Notes: generated by a model not told the origin, from the letters alone. Shown: positions 35,011 through 46,130, counted from the stretch's first letter. The stretch: DNA of 64,000 nucleotides from Ketobacter sp. MCCC 1A13808 (GCF_009746715.1 NZ_VRKW01000002.1:248001-312000), one strand, 5' to 3'. Translations and numbers: made by a program.

Positions 35011-35063
35011 AACTGCAGGTCGTTACCTCCCATTTCGAGCGCGATAAAGCGCGCGTTGTTTTC

Positions 35064-35107
35064 CGGATAGAAGAAACCAGTAGGCACATTCTGGTTTTTT
35101 CTATCCG
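35064..35107. repeat. Long near-perfect inverted repeat (17-bp arms)
   Basis: CGGATAGAAGAAACCAG (35064-35080) and CTGGTTTTTTCTATCCG (35091-35107) are inverted copies with one mismatch that would be a G-U pair in RNA, around a 10-base loop. It lies 53 bases after a stop codon and about 100 bases before the next gene. It could act as a terminator for the upstream gene or stabilise a transcript; no T-run follows. Confidence 0.6.
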
Positions 35108-35148
35108 TTACGTCTCTCCTTCATAATCTTCTCCCACGCGCTAAGCCG

Positions 35149-35175
35149 TTGTTATTTTGTTCGTTTTACTATAAT
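35149..35175 (+). promoter_or_regulatory. Candidate sigma-70 promoter of the cytochrome b561 gene
   Basis: A perfect -10 hexamer TATAAT (35170-35175) sits in the palindrome TACTATAATAGTA. TTGTTA lies 15 bases upstream (short spacer); CCGTTG gives 18. The gene starts 35 bases downstream. Confidence 0.4.
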
Positions 35176-35210
35176 AGTATTGTTTACTTACCTGTAGAGA
35201 GGGGAAGCAC

Positions 35211-35771
35211 ATGCAATTAGACAGTCCAAGCCAGTTTAGTAAAACAACATTAACGCTACATTGGATCGTCGCCATCACGGTCATCAGCCTGCTGGCGGTG
35301 GGTATTTATATGGACGAGACGGGGACCCATAGCCTGTATCCCTGGCATAAATCGTTTGGGTTCGTAATCTTTTTTGTGATTCTGGCCAGGGTGATATGGC
35401 GTATTAAAAACGGTTGGCCGGTTCCTGTTAGTCAATATCAAAGCTGGGAAACATTGCTGGCAAAAGTGGTTCACTACGTATTGATATTCGGCACCATCCT
35501 TATGCCGCTGTCGGGCTTTTTAATGTCGGCGTACGGGGGTAGTGGTGTTGACGTATTCGGTATTGAAGTGGTGGCGCGGAATATCGATCCGGAAAATCCC
35601 ATGAAGTCGATGCCCCACAACAAAGCGATCGCGTCCTTTGCACACGAAACCCACGGCTTAGTCGGCTACACTTTAGTGGGCGCGGTTATTTTGCATATCG
35701 CCGGTGCATTAAAACATCACCTGATTGATAAAGACGGCACACTACGACGCATGTTGGGCTCTTCAGTATAG
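35211..35771 (+). CDS. Cytochrome b561 (CybB-type)
   Basis: The 186-residue protein has four membrane helices and the histidines expected for two b-type hemes: TLHWIVAI in helix 1, PWHKSFGF in helix 2, KVVHYVLIFG in helix 3 and AHETHGLVGYTLVGAVILHIAGALKHH in helix 4. CybB-type proteins take electrons from quinol, in some cases passing them to superoxide. A ribosome site GAGGGGAAG precedes the ATG. Single gene with its own candidate promoter. Confidence 0.9.
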   Translation: MQLDSPSQFSKTTLTLHWIVAITVISLLAVGIYMDETGTHSLYPWHKSFGFVIFFVILARVIWRIKNGWPVPVSQYQSWETLLAKVVHYVLIFGTILMPLSGFLMSAYGGSGVDVFGIEVVARNIDPENPMKSMPHNKAIASFAHETHGLVGYTLVGAVILHIAGALKHHLIDKDGTLRRMLGSSV

Positions 35772-35810
35772 ATGGGGTCATCCCAACCCGATTGCGCCTG
35801 GCATTTCAAT

Positions 35811-36026
35811 TCAGCGGTCTATCTTAGTACCGATAAGGCGCTGTAGGATGGATTGGAATTCAGCCACACTCATATCAATATATTCGACTACTCTGCCGTA
35901 CAACATGGTGGTGGGCACATTTCTGCCACCCAGTTCCTTTTGGGTTTGGTTCAGAACATACAACACGATACGCTCCTTTTTATTCAGCCCGTCGCGTACG
36001 TCCGGCAAATCATCATACGGATCCAC
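35811..36026 (-). CDS. Small hypothetical protein
   Basis: A GTG start (VDPYDDLPDVRDGLNKKERI) has GAGG just upstream; in-frame ATGs at 36038 and 36074 are alternatives. The 71-residue protein looks real in composition, with two helices (KKERIVLYVLNQTQKEL, MSVAEFQSILQRLIG) and a VPTTMLYGRVVEYID link. No family recognised. It is convergent with cytochrome b561. Confidence 0.5.
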   Translation of the reverse strand: MDPYDDLPDVRDGLNKKERIVLYVLNQTQKELGGRNVPTTMLYGRVVEYIDMSVAEFQSILQRLIGTKIDR

Positions 36027-36432
36027 TTCACACCTCATCCCCCTCAACGAGGGGCCTGTTCCAGCCCATTCCACGGAATACTATACCGAAATCAGGATCC
36101 GGGGATTAGAAGAAATCCGCCCGAATCCAATTCGCACCATAAAGGCGCACCAATAAAATCAAACCGCCCTAAACCAAGACGCCAAATGGACAAATTGCGG
36201 CGGCCTATAGAATTCACTCCGGCCACCGCACCAAACTGGAACAAAAATATTGGCTCGCATCGAAAATCATTAGATCTGCCTCTCACCTCAACAATATATT
36301 CCCTTATAAAACATAAACTTAATCTTAGCCCTCCGTTCTGGTTCATTTTTTGCTATTCCTCTGTCATATGGCTGCCTGGCTTCGGCGGGTCATAAGGGCA
36401 ACTTTCTTTTATCTTTCTGTGAGAAGAGACCA
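36027..36432. other. Intergenic region before the FNT channel gene
   Basis: About 400 bases without a convincing gene. An 84-codon minus-strand frame at 36092-36346 has poor composition. The end of the region must hold the promoter of the channel gene. Confidence 0.5.
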
Positions 36433-37278
36433 ATGGCTTATTTACTTCCTTCCGAGTTCGTCACCAAGATGATAGACGCAGGTGAATCGAAAATATTTAT
36501 GTCCACCCGGGACACGCTTATTCGCTCCTATATGGCTGGCGCTATTCTCGCCCTGGCCGCGGTGTTTGCAGTCACCATCGCGGTTCAAACCGGCGTATTT
36601 CTGATTGGGGCGGTGTTATTCCCGGTCGGCTTCTGCATGCTGTATCTAATGGGGTTCGATCTGTTAACCGGGGTATTCGTTTTGTGCCCCCTTGCCCTGA
36701 TCGATAAACGCCCCGGCGTCACCATGGGCGGTATACTGCGCAACTGGGGTTTGGTGTTTTTAGGAAACTTCGGCGGTGCGCTAACCGTCGCTTTTATGAT
36801 GGCGTTTGTATTCACCATGGGATTCAATACCGAGCCCGGCCCGGTAGGAGCCAAAATTGCCGGTATTGGCGAAGCCCGTACCCTGGGGTACGCAGAATAT
36901 GGTGCTGCCGGCTGGATGACCATTTTCTTCCGCGGCATGCTGTGTAATTGGATGGTGTCCATGGGTGTGGTCGGGGCCATGATTTCCACCACCGTAAGTG
37001 GCAAGGTTATCGCTATGTGGATGCCAATCATGCTGTTCTTTTTTATGGCATTCGAACATTCGGTAGTAAACATGTTTCTGTTCCCGTCCGGAATTATCAT
37101 GGGCGCTGAGTTCTCCATTATGGATTACTTTATCTGGAATGAGATCCCGACTGTATTGGGCAACCTGGTGGGTGGACTGGCATTCACCGGCCTGACTCTG
37201 TATAGCACTCATGCCCGTACCGCTCCGAAGCGTAAACAGGCCGGTGTCGTTGCCGAGCCACGCAGTGCCACTGCTTAA
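36433..37278 (+). CDS. Formate/nitrite transporter (FNT) family channel
   Basis: The 281-residue protein opens with LLPSEFVTKMIDAGESKIFMS, the FNT N-terminal helix, followed by six membrane segments. Conserved FNT features include GFDLLTGVFVLCPLALIDKRP, RNWGLVFLGNFGGALTVA, RGMLCNWMVSMGVV and FEHSVVNMFLFPSGI, with the pore His in FEHSVVN. FNT members pass formate, nitrite or related anions. The neighbouring PP2C-kinase fusion, often found in nitrate assimilation loci, favours nitrite. Confidence 0.88.
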   Translation: MAYLLPSEFVTKMIDAGESKIFMSTRDTLIRSYMAGAILALAAVFAVTIAVQTGVFLIGAVLFPVGFCMLYLMGFDLLTGVFVLCPLALIDKRPGVTMGGILRNWGLVFLGNFGGALTVAFMMAFVFTMGFNTEPGPVGAKIAGIGEARTLGYAEYGAAGWMTIFFRGMLCNWMVSMGVVGAMISTTVSGKVIAMWMPIMLFFFMAFEHSVVNMFLFPSGIIMGAEFSIMDYFIWNEIPTVLGNLVGGLAFTGLTLYSTHARTAPKRKQAGVVAEPRSATA

Positions 37279-37334
37279 GCCGGACCAAGGTTACTTTTAA
37301 ATAGCGACAGTACCCCTGATCTTTTGCGAAACTA

Positions 37335-37373
37335 AAACGCCCAGGCTATCAACGTAGCCCGGGCGTTTTTTTT
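37335..37373 (+). terminator. Rho-independent terminator after the FNT gene
   Basis: AACGCCCaGGCTA pairs with TAGCCcGGGCGTT (one mismatch) around a 6-base loop, followed by eight T. The next gene starts 25 bases later. Confidence 0.85.
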
Positions 37374-37397
37374 ATTGAAAGCTGCCACGGGACAATC

Positions 37398-39128
37398 ATG
37401 CCAAACCAACTGCAACTGTCTATCGGACAACATTCCGATAAAGGCCGCAAGGAAATCAATCAGGATTTTCACGGCGTAATGATCCCCAAAGAACCGTTAT
37501 TGAGCACCAAAGGCGTCGCTATTGCACTAGCGGACGGAATCAGTACCAGTGAAGTCAGCCAGATAGCCAGCGAAGCGGCAGTGACCGGTTTCTTATCAGA
37601 TTATTACTGCACTTCCGAAGCCTGGTCTGTTTCCAAATCGGCGCAACGGGTGCTATTAGCCAATAACTCATGGCTGCACGCTCAAACCCGGCAGAGCCAG
37701 TATCGTTACGAGCGGGATAAAGGGTACGTTTGCACCTTTAGCGGTATGGTAATCAAATCCAATACCGCGCACTTTCTTCACGTCGGTGATAGCCGCATCT
37801 ATCGTTTGCGGGACAAGAAGCTGGTTCAACTTACGGAAGATCACCGGTTTTGGGTTTCTCAGGAACAGAGCTATCTGAGCCGGGCGATGGGCATTAATCA
37901 ACAGGTGGAAATTGACTACTACTCGCAGCCAACGTTCTGTGGGGATGTGTATATTCTGGCGACCGACGGGGTTTATGAATTCGCCGATACCGACTACCTG
38001 CTTAATACCATCATCGAACTGGCCGACGATCTGAATCGTGCGGCCGCCAAGATTGTGGATCAAGCGCTGCAACAAGGCAGTGATGACAACCTGACTATTC
38101 AAATTGTGCGCGTGGATGCTGTTCCCGACCAAACCGCCAACGAAATTGTGCAGCAACTAACAGCACTGCCTTTTCCCGATTCTCTGCAACCCAGAGACAA
38201 TATCGACGGCTACACTATCGTACGGGAACTGTATGCCAGTAGCCGTAGCCATGTCTATCTCGCGACCGATGACAACAGCGGCAAACAAATCGTACTCAAA
38301 ACCCCGTCTGTCGATTTACGTCATGACGCGGCCTATCTTGAACAATTCTTAATGGAAGAATGGATCGCACGGCGCATTAACAGTGCCTATGTGTTAAAGC
38401 CCAGCCCTCAAGATCGCAAGCGACATTTTTTTTACATCGCACTGGAATACATTGAAGGTCAGAGCCTGGCACAATGGATGATTGACCACCCGAAGCCCGA
38501 CGTGGAATCCGTGCGTCAGATTATTGAGCAAATCGTCAAAGGATTGCGGGCATTTCACCGCATGGAAATGTTGCATCAGGATCTGCGCCCGGAAAATATT
38601 CTGATTGATCAAAGCGGCACAGTAAAAATTATTGATTTCGGTTCAACCCGGGTTGCCGGGCTTCTGGAAATGGACGATACGCTGGATCGGAGCAGTGTAC
38701 CGGGTGCCATTCAGTACGCCGCGCCGGAATATTTTTTAGGAGAGCCGGGATCTGAAGAGTCCGATCAGTTTTCTTTGGCTGTGATTGCCTATCAAATGCT
38801 GTGCGGACGTTTACCCTATGGCACCCAGATTCCGAAGATTCGTAACCGCAAAGCACTACGCAGCCTGAGCTATCAATCGGTTCTGGATGAAGAACGCGAT
38901 ATTCCGGTCTGGATCGATCACGCATTAAGAAAGGCGCTCAACCCGGATCGCTATAAACGCTATGAAGACTTGTTCGAATTTGTTCACGAGTTGCGTCATC
39001 CCGGAAGACGCTTTCTGAGTCAGTCCCGCCCTCCTTTGATTGAACGCGATCCATTACGTTTCTGGAAAGGGTATTCGTTAATTCTCACTTTCGCTGTACT
39101 ATTTTTGCTTTATGACCGTTTCACTTGA
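37398..39128 (+). CDS. PP2C phosphatase fused to a Ser/Thr protein kinase, C-terminal anchor
   Basis: Residues about 1-235 are a PP2C phosphatase (NQDFHGVM, ALADGISTS, HVGDSRIYRL, ATDGVYEF, SDDNLTI give the metal-binding Asp residues). Residues about 270-535 are a Hanks-type kinase: Lys in IVLKTP, HQDLRPENILI (catalytic loop with HQD for HRD), DFGSTR and APEYF. The glycine loop is weak (ELYASSRSHVYLA). One membrane helix ends the protein (YSLILTFAVLFLLYD). Such fusions are known beside nitrate/nitrite genes in Pseudomonas. It presumably sets the phosphorylation state of a nearby target, possibly the channel. Confidence 0.9.
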   Translation: MPNQLQLSIGQHSDKGRKEINQDFHGVMIPKEPLLSTKGVAIALADGISTSEVSQIASEAAVTGFLSDYYCTSEAWSVSKSAQRVLLANNSWLHAQTRQSQYRYERDKGYVCTFSGMVIKSNTAHFLHVGDSRIYRLRDKKLVQLTEDHRFWVSQEQSYLSRAMGINQQVEIDYYSQPTFCGDVYILATDGVYEFADTDYLLNTIIELADDLNRAAAKIVDQALQQGSDDNLTIQIVRVDAVPDQTANEIVQQLTALPFPDSLQPRDNIDGYTIVRELYASSRSHVYLATDDNSGKQIVLKTPSVDLRHDAAYLEQFLMEEWIARRINSAYVLKPSPQDRKRHFFYIALEYIEGQSLAQWMIDHPKPDVESVRQIIEQIVKGLRAFHRMEMLHQDLRPENILIDQSGTVKIIDFGSTRVAGLLEMDDTLDRSSVPGAIQYAAPEYFLGEPGSEESDQFSLAVIAYQMLCGRLPYGTQIPKIRNRKALRSLSYQSVLDEERDIPVWIDHALRKALNPDRYKRYEDLFEFVHELRHPGRRFLSQSRPPLIERDPLRFWKGYSLILTFAVLFLLYDRFT

Positions 39129-39219
39129 TTGGCCTGCTGTTGCGGCAGAATAAGGCTTTTGCTTAAAGCGCATTTTCCGCTAAGGTTTAACACCGACCAT
39201 CAACCATAGCGGACCGGAT

Positions 39220-40248
39220 ATGAACACTTCCGAACTCAACAAGCTGACTCCCTGCAGAATTATTATTTTCGGCGCGGGCAGTGTTGGCTGTTATGTCGGA
39301 GCCAGACTGCTGTCTGCGGGCGCTAATGTCACCTTTGTCGGCCGCCCCCGTATGCGCGAAACGCTGCAACAACACCCGTTGCTCGCCACGGATTATCAGG
39401 GTTTTAAATTTGAAACGCGATTGCAGCCCAATCAATATCAAACCGACGCGGCCTGTGCCGCTAACGCGGATTTAGTACTGGTCACAGTAAAATCCGCAGC
39501 CACCGAAACGGCCGGTCTTCAGCTGGCTGAGTTTATCCGCCCTGGTACCGCCGTCATCAGTTTGCAAAACGGAATATCCAATTCTGCCCGGCTCGAAAAA
39601 GCGATACCGGATGCACAAATCCTGGCAGGCATGATTGCTTTCAATGTATTACACCAACATCCGGGGCATTTCCATCACGGAACTGAAGGTCATTTGATGG
39701 CGACGCGGCACCCGTCATTGAATAGCGCCTTGCCGTGGTTCACTAAAGCCGGACTGCCATTGCAACTGCGCGACGATATGGTTTCGGTTATGTGGTCAAA
39801 ATTATTACTCAATCTGAATAACCCGGTGAATGCGCTGTCCGGCGTCCCCTTACTTGAGCAGTTGTCGCAACGCAATTATCGCCGCTGTCTGGCGATGGCC
39901 CAGGACGAAACCCTGGCGTTGCTAAAAGCAGCCCGTATTCCAATCGTCAAATTGACCGGACTACCTATGCCACTGATACCCACAATAATGCGTCTGCCGG
40001 ACTGGATTTTTGCCCGCCTCGCCAAAACCATGCTGGCAATAGATCCAGTGGCGCGCTCCTCCATGTGGGAGGATCTGGAGGCAGGCAGAGCAACGGAAAT
40101 CGACTGGATTAACGGTGAAGTGATTAAACTGGCCCACGCCCTGGGTCGAGATGCGCCCGTTAATCAGCACCTGACCCGCTTAATCCATGATTGCGAGCAA
40201 CAACGAAGGAATTGGACTGCAGATGAATTACTGTCCGAACTGAGTTAA
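39220..40248 (+). CDS. panE: 2-Dehydropantoate 2-reductase
   Basis: The 342-residue protein has the NADPH Rossmann motif IIIFGAGSVGCYVGARLL, FVGRPRM, LVTVKSAAT, LQNGISN and the catalytic Lys region WSKLLLNLNNPVNALSG. The C-terminal helical domain contains SSMWEDLEAGRATEIDWINGEV, the PanE substrate signature. It reduces ketopantoate to pantoate for coenzyme A synthesis. The family also includes paralogues of unknown substrate, and no other pan gene is near, so the pathway assignment is likely but not certain. Confidence 0.85.
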   Translation: MNTSELNKLTPCRIIIFGAGSVGCYVGARLLSAGANVTFVGRPRMRETLQQHPLLATDYQGFKFETRLQPNQYQTDAACAANADLVLVTVKSAATETAGLQLAEFIRPGTAVISLQNGISNSARLEKAIPDAQILAGMIAFNVLHQHPGHFHHGTEGHLMATRHPSLNSALPWFTKAGLPLQLRDDMVSVMWSKLLLNLNNPVNALSGVPLLEQLSQRNYRRCLAMAQDETLALLKAARIPIVKLTGLPMPLIPTIMRLPDWIFARLAKTMLAIDPVARSSMWEDLEAGRATEIDWINGEVIKLAHALGRDAPVNQHLTRLIHDCEQQRRNWTADELLSELS

Positions 40249-40271
40249 ATCACCCAGCAACGCATTCCGAT

Positions 40272-41825
40272 TCAACCTGAAACGGTGTTTGCTTTCCCGT
40301 CGCCCCCCGGAATCTCACAATCAATATTATAATCCTGGCTGTCTTTATCGCATGAGGTAGAAGAACCATTAGGCTTCACCACATCGGTCGCCTGCTCCTG
40401 CCAACCACCGCCTAACGCTTTGTACAAATTCACCTCGCTCACCAACTGACTCAGACGGTCTCCGATGCGGTTCTGACGTACCGTAAATAATTGGCGTTGC
40501 GCATCCAACAACGTCAGATAACTATCCACCCCGCTACGGTAACGCCGCTCGGCCAGATCGTAATAACGTTGGGTGCTTTTCAACAATTCCTGCTGCGAAT
40601 GCAACTGCCGACCGTAGGTTTGACGTGCCACCAACCCATCCACCACTTCCTGGAAGGCAACCTGAATCGCATGTTCGTAGCGGGCCACACGGATTTTCTG
40701 TTCGATCTCGGCTACGTCAACCTGAGCCTGCAGTGCACCGCTATTAAAGATCGGCAGATTCAACGACGGTGCAATCATCCAGGTGCCTGAACCGCTTTCG
40801 AACAGGCCCGAGAGTTCACTGCTTGCGGTACCCGCGTTACTGGTCAGAGCGACGCTGGGAAACAGCGCGGCACGTGCTGCGCCAATATTGGCATTCGCAG
40901 CCCTCAACATGTGTTCGGCCTGCAGAATATCCGGCCGGCGCTGCAACAATTGGGAAGGTAACCCCGAAGGTATTTCTGCCAGCAGCGTATTTTCCAGGCT
41001 GGCATCACTCATCACCTCCTGCTGCAATGGATGACCGATTAAGAGCGCTAACGCGTTACGGTCACTGGCCACCTGTCGCTGATACACCGCCAGACTGACC
41101 TTGGTGCTGTCCAGCGAAGTGCGGGCTTGACTCAAATCCAGTGCGGACGCATTTCCGGCATCGAAACTTTGCTGCGTAATATCAAAATTACGTTGATAGT
41201 TTTGTAGCGTATCCTGGGTTAAGTCCAACAGAGTATGGTCGGCCAGTAACGTGAACCAGGCCTGAGCCACACTGGCCACCAAACTGATTTGGGTACTGCG
41301 CTGCACTTCCACATTCGCAAAATAGGTTTGCAACGCCTGCTCGCTCAAGCTGTCCAGACGCCCGAAAAAATCCAGTTCCCAGGCTGGCATTCCGACCGTA
41401 GCACTGTATTGACTGGAAATCTGCTCACGTCCGCTTGAAGATAAATCCGCAGGTACTCGCTGTCGGGTGCCCGCCGCCTCCACATTCAGTGACGGAAACA
41501 ATTCTGCACGCTGAATCCGGTATTGCGCTTGATAGGCTTCCACCGTTAACGCGGCGATTCGCAATTCCCGGTTATTCTCCAACGCCTCAGCGATCAAACC
41601 CTGTAACACCGGATCGAGAAAATATTCCCGCCAACCCAGCGTTGCCGCAGCCGGTGTTTCGTCAGCATCTAACTGCTTATCTATTTCTGGATTATTGGTT
41701 TTCCAATTCTGCGGTATCGGCGCTTCCGGTTGCTGATATTCCGGCGCCAATGAACAGCCCGCTAACGCAAGCACGGCCAACCCAACGAGTGAAACCCTGG
41801 TCATAAAAATATTGGACAACCTCAT
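40272..41825 (-). CDS. RND-type outer-membrane efflux lipoprotein (OprM/NodT family)
   Basis: The 517-residue protein has a lipobox ([19 protein letters not shown], Cys24) and two TolC-like repeats: [29 protein letters not shown] with [18 protein letters not shown], then [16 protein letters not shown] and [19 protein letters not shown]. It should form a trimeric outer-membrane duct. Its ATG overlaps the RND pump stop (ATGA). A C-terminal tail rich in Asp/Ser follows the last helix. It is the only outer-membrane duct in the window and could also serve the second pump. Confidence 0.92.
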   Translation of the reverse strand: MRLSNIFMTRVSLVGLAVLALAGCSLAPEYQQPEAPIPQNWKTNNPEIDKQLDADETPAAATLGWREYFLDPVLQGLIAEALENNRELRIAALTVEAYQAQYRIQRAELFPSLNVEAAGTRQRVPADLSSSGREQISSQYSATVGMPAWELDFFGRLDSLSEQALQTYFANVEVQRSTQISLVASVAQAWFTLLADHTLLDLTQDTLQNYQRNFDITQQSFDAGNASALDLSQARTSLDSTKVSLAVYQRQVASDRNALALLIGHPLQQEVMSDASLENTLLAEIPSGLPSQLLQRRPDILQAEHMLRAANANIGAARAALFPSVALTSNAGTASSELSGLFESGSGTWMIAPSLNLPIFNSGALQAQVDVAEIEQKIRVARYEHAIQVAFQEVVDGLVARQTYGRQLHSQQELLKSTQRYYDLAERRYRSGVDSYLTLLDAQRQLFTVRQNRIGDRLSQLVSEVNLYKALGGGWQEQATDVVKPNGSSTSCDKDSQDYNIDCEIPGGDGKANTVSG

Positions 41826-44800
41826 ACTGAAACCTCTGCATCCGGAGCTTGCTCCGTTTCTTTATTCTTACGCAGTTTTAAACTGAAATGGGTAATCAAA
41901 ACAAAAAATAGTGGTACCGCGAACACCGCCAGTACGGTGCCACTGATCATGCCGCCAATAACGCCGGTACCGATAGCGTGCTGACTGCCGGAGCTGGCGC
42001 CACTCGCTATGGCTAATGGCACCACACCCAGAACAAACGCCAATGAAGTCATAATGATCGGACGCAAGCGCATGCGACACGCCTGCACCGCAGCACTCAC
42101 CACCGGTTGCCCCTGATCCACCAGACTTTTGGCAAATTCCACAATCAGAATGGCGTTCTTGGCGGTCAGCCCGACGGTGGTTAACAAGCCCACCTGAAAG
42201 AACACATCATTGGACAAACCACGCATATACGTGAATAACAATGCACCGATCACCCCCATAGGCACCACCAACATGACGGAGAACGGAATGGACCAGCTTT
42301 CATAAAGTGCCGCCAGGCATAAAAACACCACCAAGAGCGAAAGCGCATATAAGGCAGGTGCCTGGGAACCGGATAAGCGTTCTTCATAAGACAAACCAGT
42401 CCAGGAGTGACCGATCCCCGGTGGCAATTGCTCCATAATCCGTTCTACGGCCTCCATCGCATCGCCAGAACTGTAACCCGCAGCCGGTGCACCTTGAATT
42501 TCGATCGCTTCCACGCCGTTATAGCGGGTTAATTTTGCCGGTCCGTAAACCCACTCACCACTGGCAAAGGCCGACATCGGCACCATTTGACCGGCGTCAT
42601 TGCGAATGTACCATTTTGCTAAATCTTCCGGATTCATACGGGCATCGGCCTGTGCCTGCAGATACACTTTCTTCACCCGTCCCTGATCAATAAAATCGTT
42701 TACATAACGAGACGCCCAGGCGGTACTCACCATTTCGTTCACATCCGCCAGGTTCACTCCCATCGCCCGCACTTTCTCATCATCGATTAACAACTGGAAT
42801 TGGGGTTGATCGGGCAAACCGTTTGAACGCGGCTTTTCGATCACCGGATCTTTCTCTGCTAATTCCAGAAACTGATCCCGCGCTTCCGTTAAGGCCAGAT
42901 GGCCCAGTCCGGCACGATCCTGCAGATAAAAGTTAAACCCGGTGGCACGCCCCAACTCCATTACCGCGGGTGGCGCGAACGCAAACGCCATGGCATCACG
43001 GAATTGATCAAAGCGTTGCTGGGCGCGGTCCGCTAGCGCGGCGACCCCCAATTCTTCACTGGCACGCTCTTCCCAGGGCTTCAGCATAATAAACGCCATC
43101 CCGGCACTCTGGCCGCGACCTGAAAAATTAAAGCCCGTTACCGTAAATATCGACTGTACCGCGTCTTTTTCTTCGTCCAGCAAATACCGGCGCATATCAT
43201 CCACCATGGCCTGGGTGCGGCCGGCAGTGGAACCGACTGGTGTTTGCACCTGGGCAAATAACACACCCTGATCTTCATCCGGTAAAAACGCGGTGGGTAT
43301 GCGGGTAAACATCCACGCCATTAATCCCACTATCACCAGATACACCACCAGGTAAGGCACTTTATGCCGCAACATGGCGCTGACTCCGCCTTCGTAGCGG
43401 CTAACACCGCGCTCAAATGTGCGGTTAAACCAGCCGAAAAAGCCTCGTTTAGCGTGGTGTTCACCGGCTTTAATCGGCTTCAGAATGGTGGCGCACAAAG
43501 CGGGCGTAAAAATCAAAGCGACCAATACAGACAACGCCATCGCAGACACAATCGTGATCGCAAACTGCCGGTATATAACCCCGGTAGAACCACCGAAGAA
43601 CGCCATCGGTACAAACACGGCCGATAACACCAACGCAATACCCACCAGAGCACCTTGAATCTGGACCATGGATTTACGGGTGGCTTGCAACGGCGACAAA
43701 CCTTCTTCGGTCATCACCCGCTCCACGTTTTCCACTACCACAATGGCATCGTCCACCAGCAAGCCGATAGCCAGCACCATGGCAAACATGGTCAGTGTAT
43801 TAATCGTAAAACCAAATGCCGCCAGCACGCCGAACGTGCCCAGCAACACGACCGGTACCGCCAGCGTGGGAATTAAAGTGGCCCGGAAATTTTGTAAAAA
43901 CAAATACATGACCAGGAATACCAACACCACCGCCTCGATCAGGGTATGCACCACGCCTTCAATAGAAGCGGATATAACCGGGGTCGTATCGTAGGGATAC
44001 ACTACCTTTACACCAGGCGGAAAAAACGGCTCCAGATCGGCGATGGTATTGCGGACCGCCTGGGCGGTTTCCAACGCATTCGAACCAGTGGCCAGCTTAA
44101 CCGCCAGACCCGAAGCAGGATTGCCATTAAACTGCGCATCGATCTGATAACTTTCACCCCCCAATTCCACTTTCGCCACATCGGAAAGGCGAACCTGAGC
44201 GCCGTTGGTATCCACCTTGAGCAAAATCTTACGGAATTCTTCGGGGCTCTGTAACCGGGTTTTACCGATGATAGTGGCATTCAATTGCTGATCACTCACG
44301 GCCGGCAATCCGCCCAGTTGACCGGAAGACACCTGCACGTTCTGAGCTTTGATCGCGTTGGCTACATCCGTTGGTGTTAATTGAAAACTGAGCAGCTTGG
44401 CCGGATCAAGCCAGATACGCATGGCATACTGGGAACCAAATACCTGAAAATCCCCGACGCCCTTAGTACGGGATATCGGGTCCTGAATATTCGCCACCAG
44501 ATAATTGGCCAGATCGTTTTTGTTCATGCTGCCGTCGGTTGACACCAACGCCACCACCATCAAAAAGTTACGCACGGCTTTGGTAACACGAATACCCTGT
44601 TGTTGCACTTCCTGTGGCAGCAAGGGAGTTGCCAGCTGCAGTTTATTTTGCACCTGCACTTGAGCAATATCCGGATCGGTACCTTGCTCGAAAGTCACGG
44701 TAATCGACATACTGCCGTCGGAGTTACTTTCCGAGCTGATGTAACGCAGATTGTCGATGCCATTCATTTGTTGTTCAATGACCTGCACCACCGTGTCCTG

Positions 44801-44971
44801 AACGGTTTGCGGTGAGGCTCCGGGATAGCTCACGCTAATACCGACCGCAGGAGCCGCAATACTGGGATATTGATTAATGGGTAATTTGATAATGGCCAGA
44901 GTTCCCGCCAACATCACCGTAATGGCAATCACCCAGGCGAAGATCGGCCGGTCTATAAAAAATCTCGACAT
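41822..44971 (-). CDS. HAE1-type RND multidrug efflux permease
   Basis: The 1049-residue inner-membrane pump has twelve membrane segments in two halves and two large periplasmic domains. It opens [21 protein letters not shown] as AcrB/MexB do. Proton relay residues are present: adjacent Asp pair in [16 protein letters not shown] and Lys in [15 protein letters not shown]. The porter sequence (SISQYP-like [23 protein letters not shown]) is of the drug-exporting HAE1 class. Co-transcribed with its MFP (gap 5 bases) and duct; controlled by the divergent MarR protein. Confidence 0.95.
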   Translation of the reverse strand: MSRFFIDRPIFAWVIAITVMLAGTLAIIKLPINQYPSIAAPAVGISVSYPGASPQTVQDTVVQVIEQQMNGIDNLRYISSESNSDGSMSITVTFEQGTDPDIAQVQVQNKLQLATPLLPQEVQQQGIRVTKAVRNFLMVVALVSTDGSMNKNDLANYLVANIQDPISRTKGVGDFQVFGSQYAMRIWLDPAKLLSFQLTPTDVANAIKAQNVQVSSGQLGGLPAVSDQQLNATIIGKTRLQSPEEFRKILLKVDTNGAQVRLSDVAKVELGGESYQIDAQFNGNPASGLAVKLATGSNALETAQAVRNTIADLEPFFPPGVKVVYPYDTTPVISASIEGVVHTLIEAVVLVFLVMYLFLQNFRATLIPTLAVPVVLLGTFGVLAAFGFTINTLTMFAMVLAIGLLVDDAIVVVENVERVMTEEGLSPLQATRKSMVQIQGALVGIALVLSAVFVPMAFFGGSTGVIYRQFAITIVSAMALSVLVALIFTPALCATILKPIKAGEHHAKRGFFGWFNRTFERGVSRYEGGVSAMLRHKVPYLVVYLVIVGLMAWMFTRIPTAFLPDEDQGVLFAQVQTPVGSTAGRTQAMVDDMRRYLLDEEKDAVQSIFTVTGFNFSGRGQSAGMAFIMLKPWEERASEELGVAALADRAQQRFDQFRDAMAFAFAPPAVMELGRATGFNFYLQDRAGLGHLALTEARDQFLELAEKDPVIEKPRSNGLPDQPQFQLLIDDEKVRAMGVNLADVNEMVSTAWASRYVNDFIDQGRVKKVYLQAQADARMNPEDLAKWYIRNDAGQMVPMSAFASGEWVYGPAKLTRYNGVEAIEIQGAPAAGYSSGDAMEAVERIMEQLPPGIGHSWTGLSYEERLSGSQAPALYALSLLVVFLCLAALYESWSIPFSVMLVVPMGVIGALLFTYMRGLSNDVFFQVGLLTTVGLTAKNAILIVEFAKSLVDQGQPVVSAAVQACRMRLRPIIMTSLAFVLGVVPLAIASGASSGSQHAIGTGVIGGMISGTVLAVFAVPLFFVLITHFSLKLRKNKETEQAPDAEVSV

Positions 44972-44976
44972 GGGGA

Positions 44977-46101
44977 CTACTCCAGAGAGGTCTTAGTTAA
45001 GGTGACATTGGCAGCGGCCTGCACTTCCACCTGCATACCGGGTTTGATGTGCTGCAAGCCCTCGGTGATCAACTGGTCTCCCGCTTGCAACCCGCTATTG
45101 ATTAACCAGCGATTGCCCACGGTCTGAACGGCGTCCAGATCGCGCTGTTCCACCTGGTTATCGGCATTTACGACGTACGCCACCGGATCGCCCCTGAAAT
45201 TACGCGTGATACCCTGCTGCGGTGCCAAAATGGCATCATTGTCCACCCCTCCCACCAAACGGGCATGCACAAACAGCCCCGGCAGCAGGTTTTCATCGGG
45301 ATTGGGGAAAATGGCGCGCAAGGTAACAGAAGCAGTACCTTCATCGACGTTCACTTCGTTGAACTTGAGCGCGCCGGTTAACGGGTACTCTGTGCCCTCT
45401 TCCAATGTCAGTTGCACCTTGGCAGAACCGTCACTGACTTTTTGCAGACGCCCCTGCTCGTGAGCCCGGCGCGACTTCAGCAGTTGCCGAACCGGCTGGG
45501 TTACATCCACATAGATCGGATCAAGCTGTTTGATCGTCGCCAGCTCGGCAGCCTGATTAACGCTGACCAGAGCCCCCTCACTGACCCGGGACCGGCCTAT
45601 CCGACCGGAAATCGGTGCCCGAACCTTGGTGTATTCCAGGTCAATCTTAGCCATATCGTATTTGGCCTGCGCCTCCAACAGCGCGGCGTTGGCCTGTTCG
45701 TATTCGAGCTTACTAACGGCTTGATTTTCAACCAAATCCTTGTATCGTTTCTCTTTTGATTCCGCTAAAGCCAGGGTCGCTTTTGCACTCTTTAATGCCG
45801 CTTCATAGGTGGCAGAATCGATTTGATAGAGCGATTGGTTGGCCTCCACCAGACTGCCTTCCTCAAACAGACGCTCGAGAATGATGCCGCCCACCTGGGG
45901 GCGTACTTCAGCGGTACGGTAGGCCGAAGTCCGGCCAGGCAATTCCATTGTGTTTTCATAGACTTCAGCTTTTAACGTGACCACCCCGACTTTCACCGGA
46001 GGCATTTCTTTGGGGTTAGTTTCCTGACCGCAGCCAGTTAGCATCAGGGCTGAAAAAGCGAGTGCATAGAACCCGTAAAGACGACGACAAAACAAGACCA
46101 T
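44977..46101 (-). CDS. RND membrane-fusion lipoprotein (AcrA/MexA-like)
   Basis: The 374-residue protein has a lipobox (MLTGCGQE, Cys24), a membrane-proximal domain, lipoyl half-motifs ([34 protein letters not shown] and [20 protein letters not shown]) around a coiled-coil hairpin (residues about 95-160), and beta-barrel domain ([26 protein letters not shown]). It links pump and duct. First gene of the MFP-RND-OMF operon, with the operator pair directly upstream. Confidence 0.93.
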   Translation of the reverse strand: MVLFCRRLYGFYALAFSALMLTGCGQETNPKEMPPVKVGVVTLKAEVYENTMELPGRTSAYRTAEVRPQVGGIILERLFEEGSLVEANQSLYQIDSATYEAALKSAKATLALAESKEKRYKDLVENQAVSKLEYEQANAALLEAQAKYDMAKIDLEYTKVRAPISGRIGRSRVSEGALVSVNQAAELATIKQLDPIYVDVTQPVRQLLKSRRAHEQGRLQKVSDGSAKVQLTLEEGTEYPLTGALKFNEVNVDEGTASVTLRAIFPNPDENLLPGLFVHARLVGGVDNDAILAPQQGITRNFRGDPVAYVVNADNQVEQRDLDAVQTVGNRWLINSGLQAGDQLITEGLQHIKPGMQVEVQAAANVTLTKTSLE

Positions 46102-46130
46102 TAGGCCCTCCTACTGAACTCTTGGGATTT

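Noticed and set aside
36092-36346. 84-codon minus-strand frame in the gap before the FNT gene
   Set aside because: No ribosome site, no recognisable motif and poor composition.
36585-37212. Long minus-strand open frames opposite the FNT channel gene
   Set aside because: The plus strand encodes a clear channel with all family motifs; the antisense frames are mirror artefacts.
43364-43994. Several plus-strand open frames inside the first RND permease gene
   Set aside because: They lie wholly opposite a strongly conserved 1049-residue pump and have low-complexity, non-protein-like composition.
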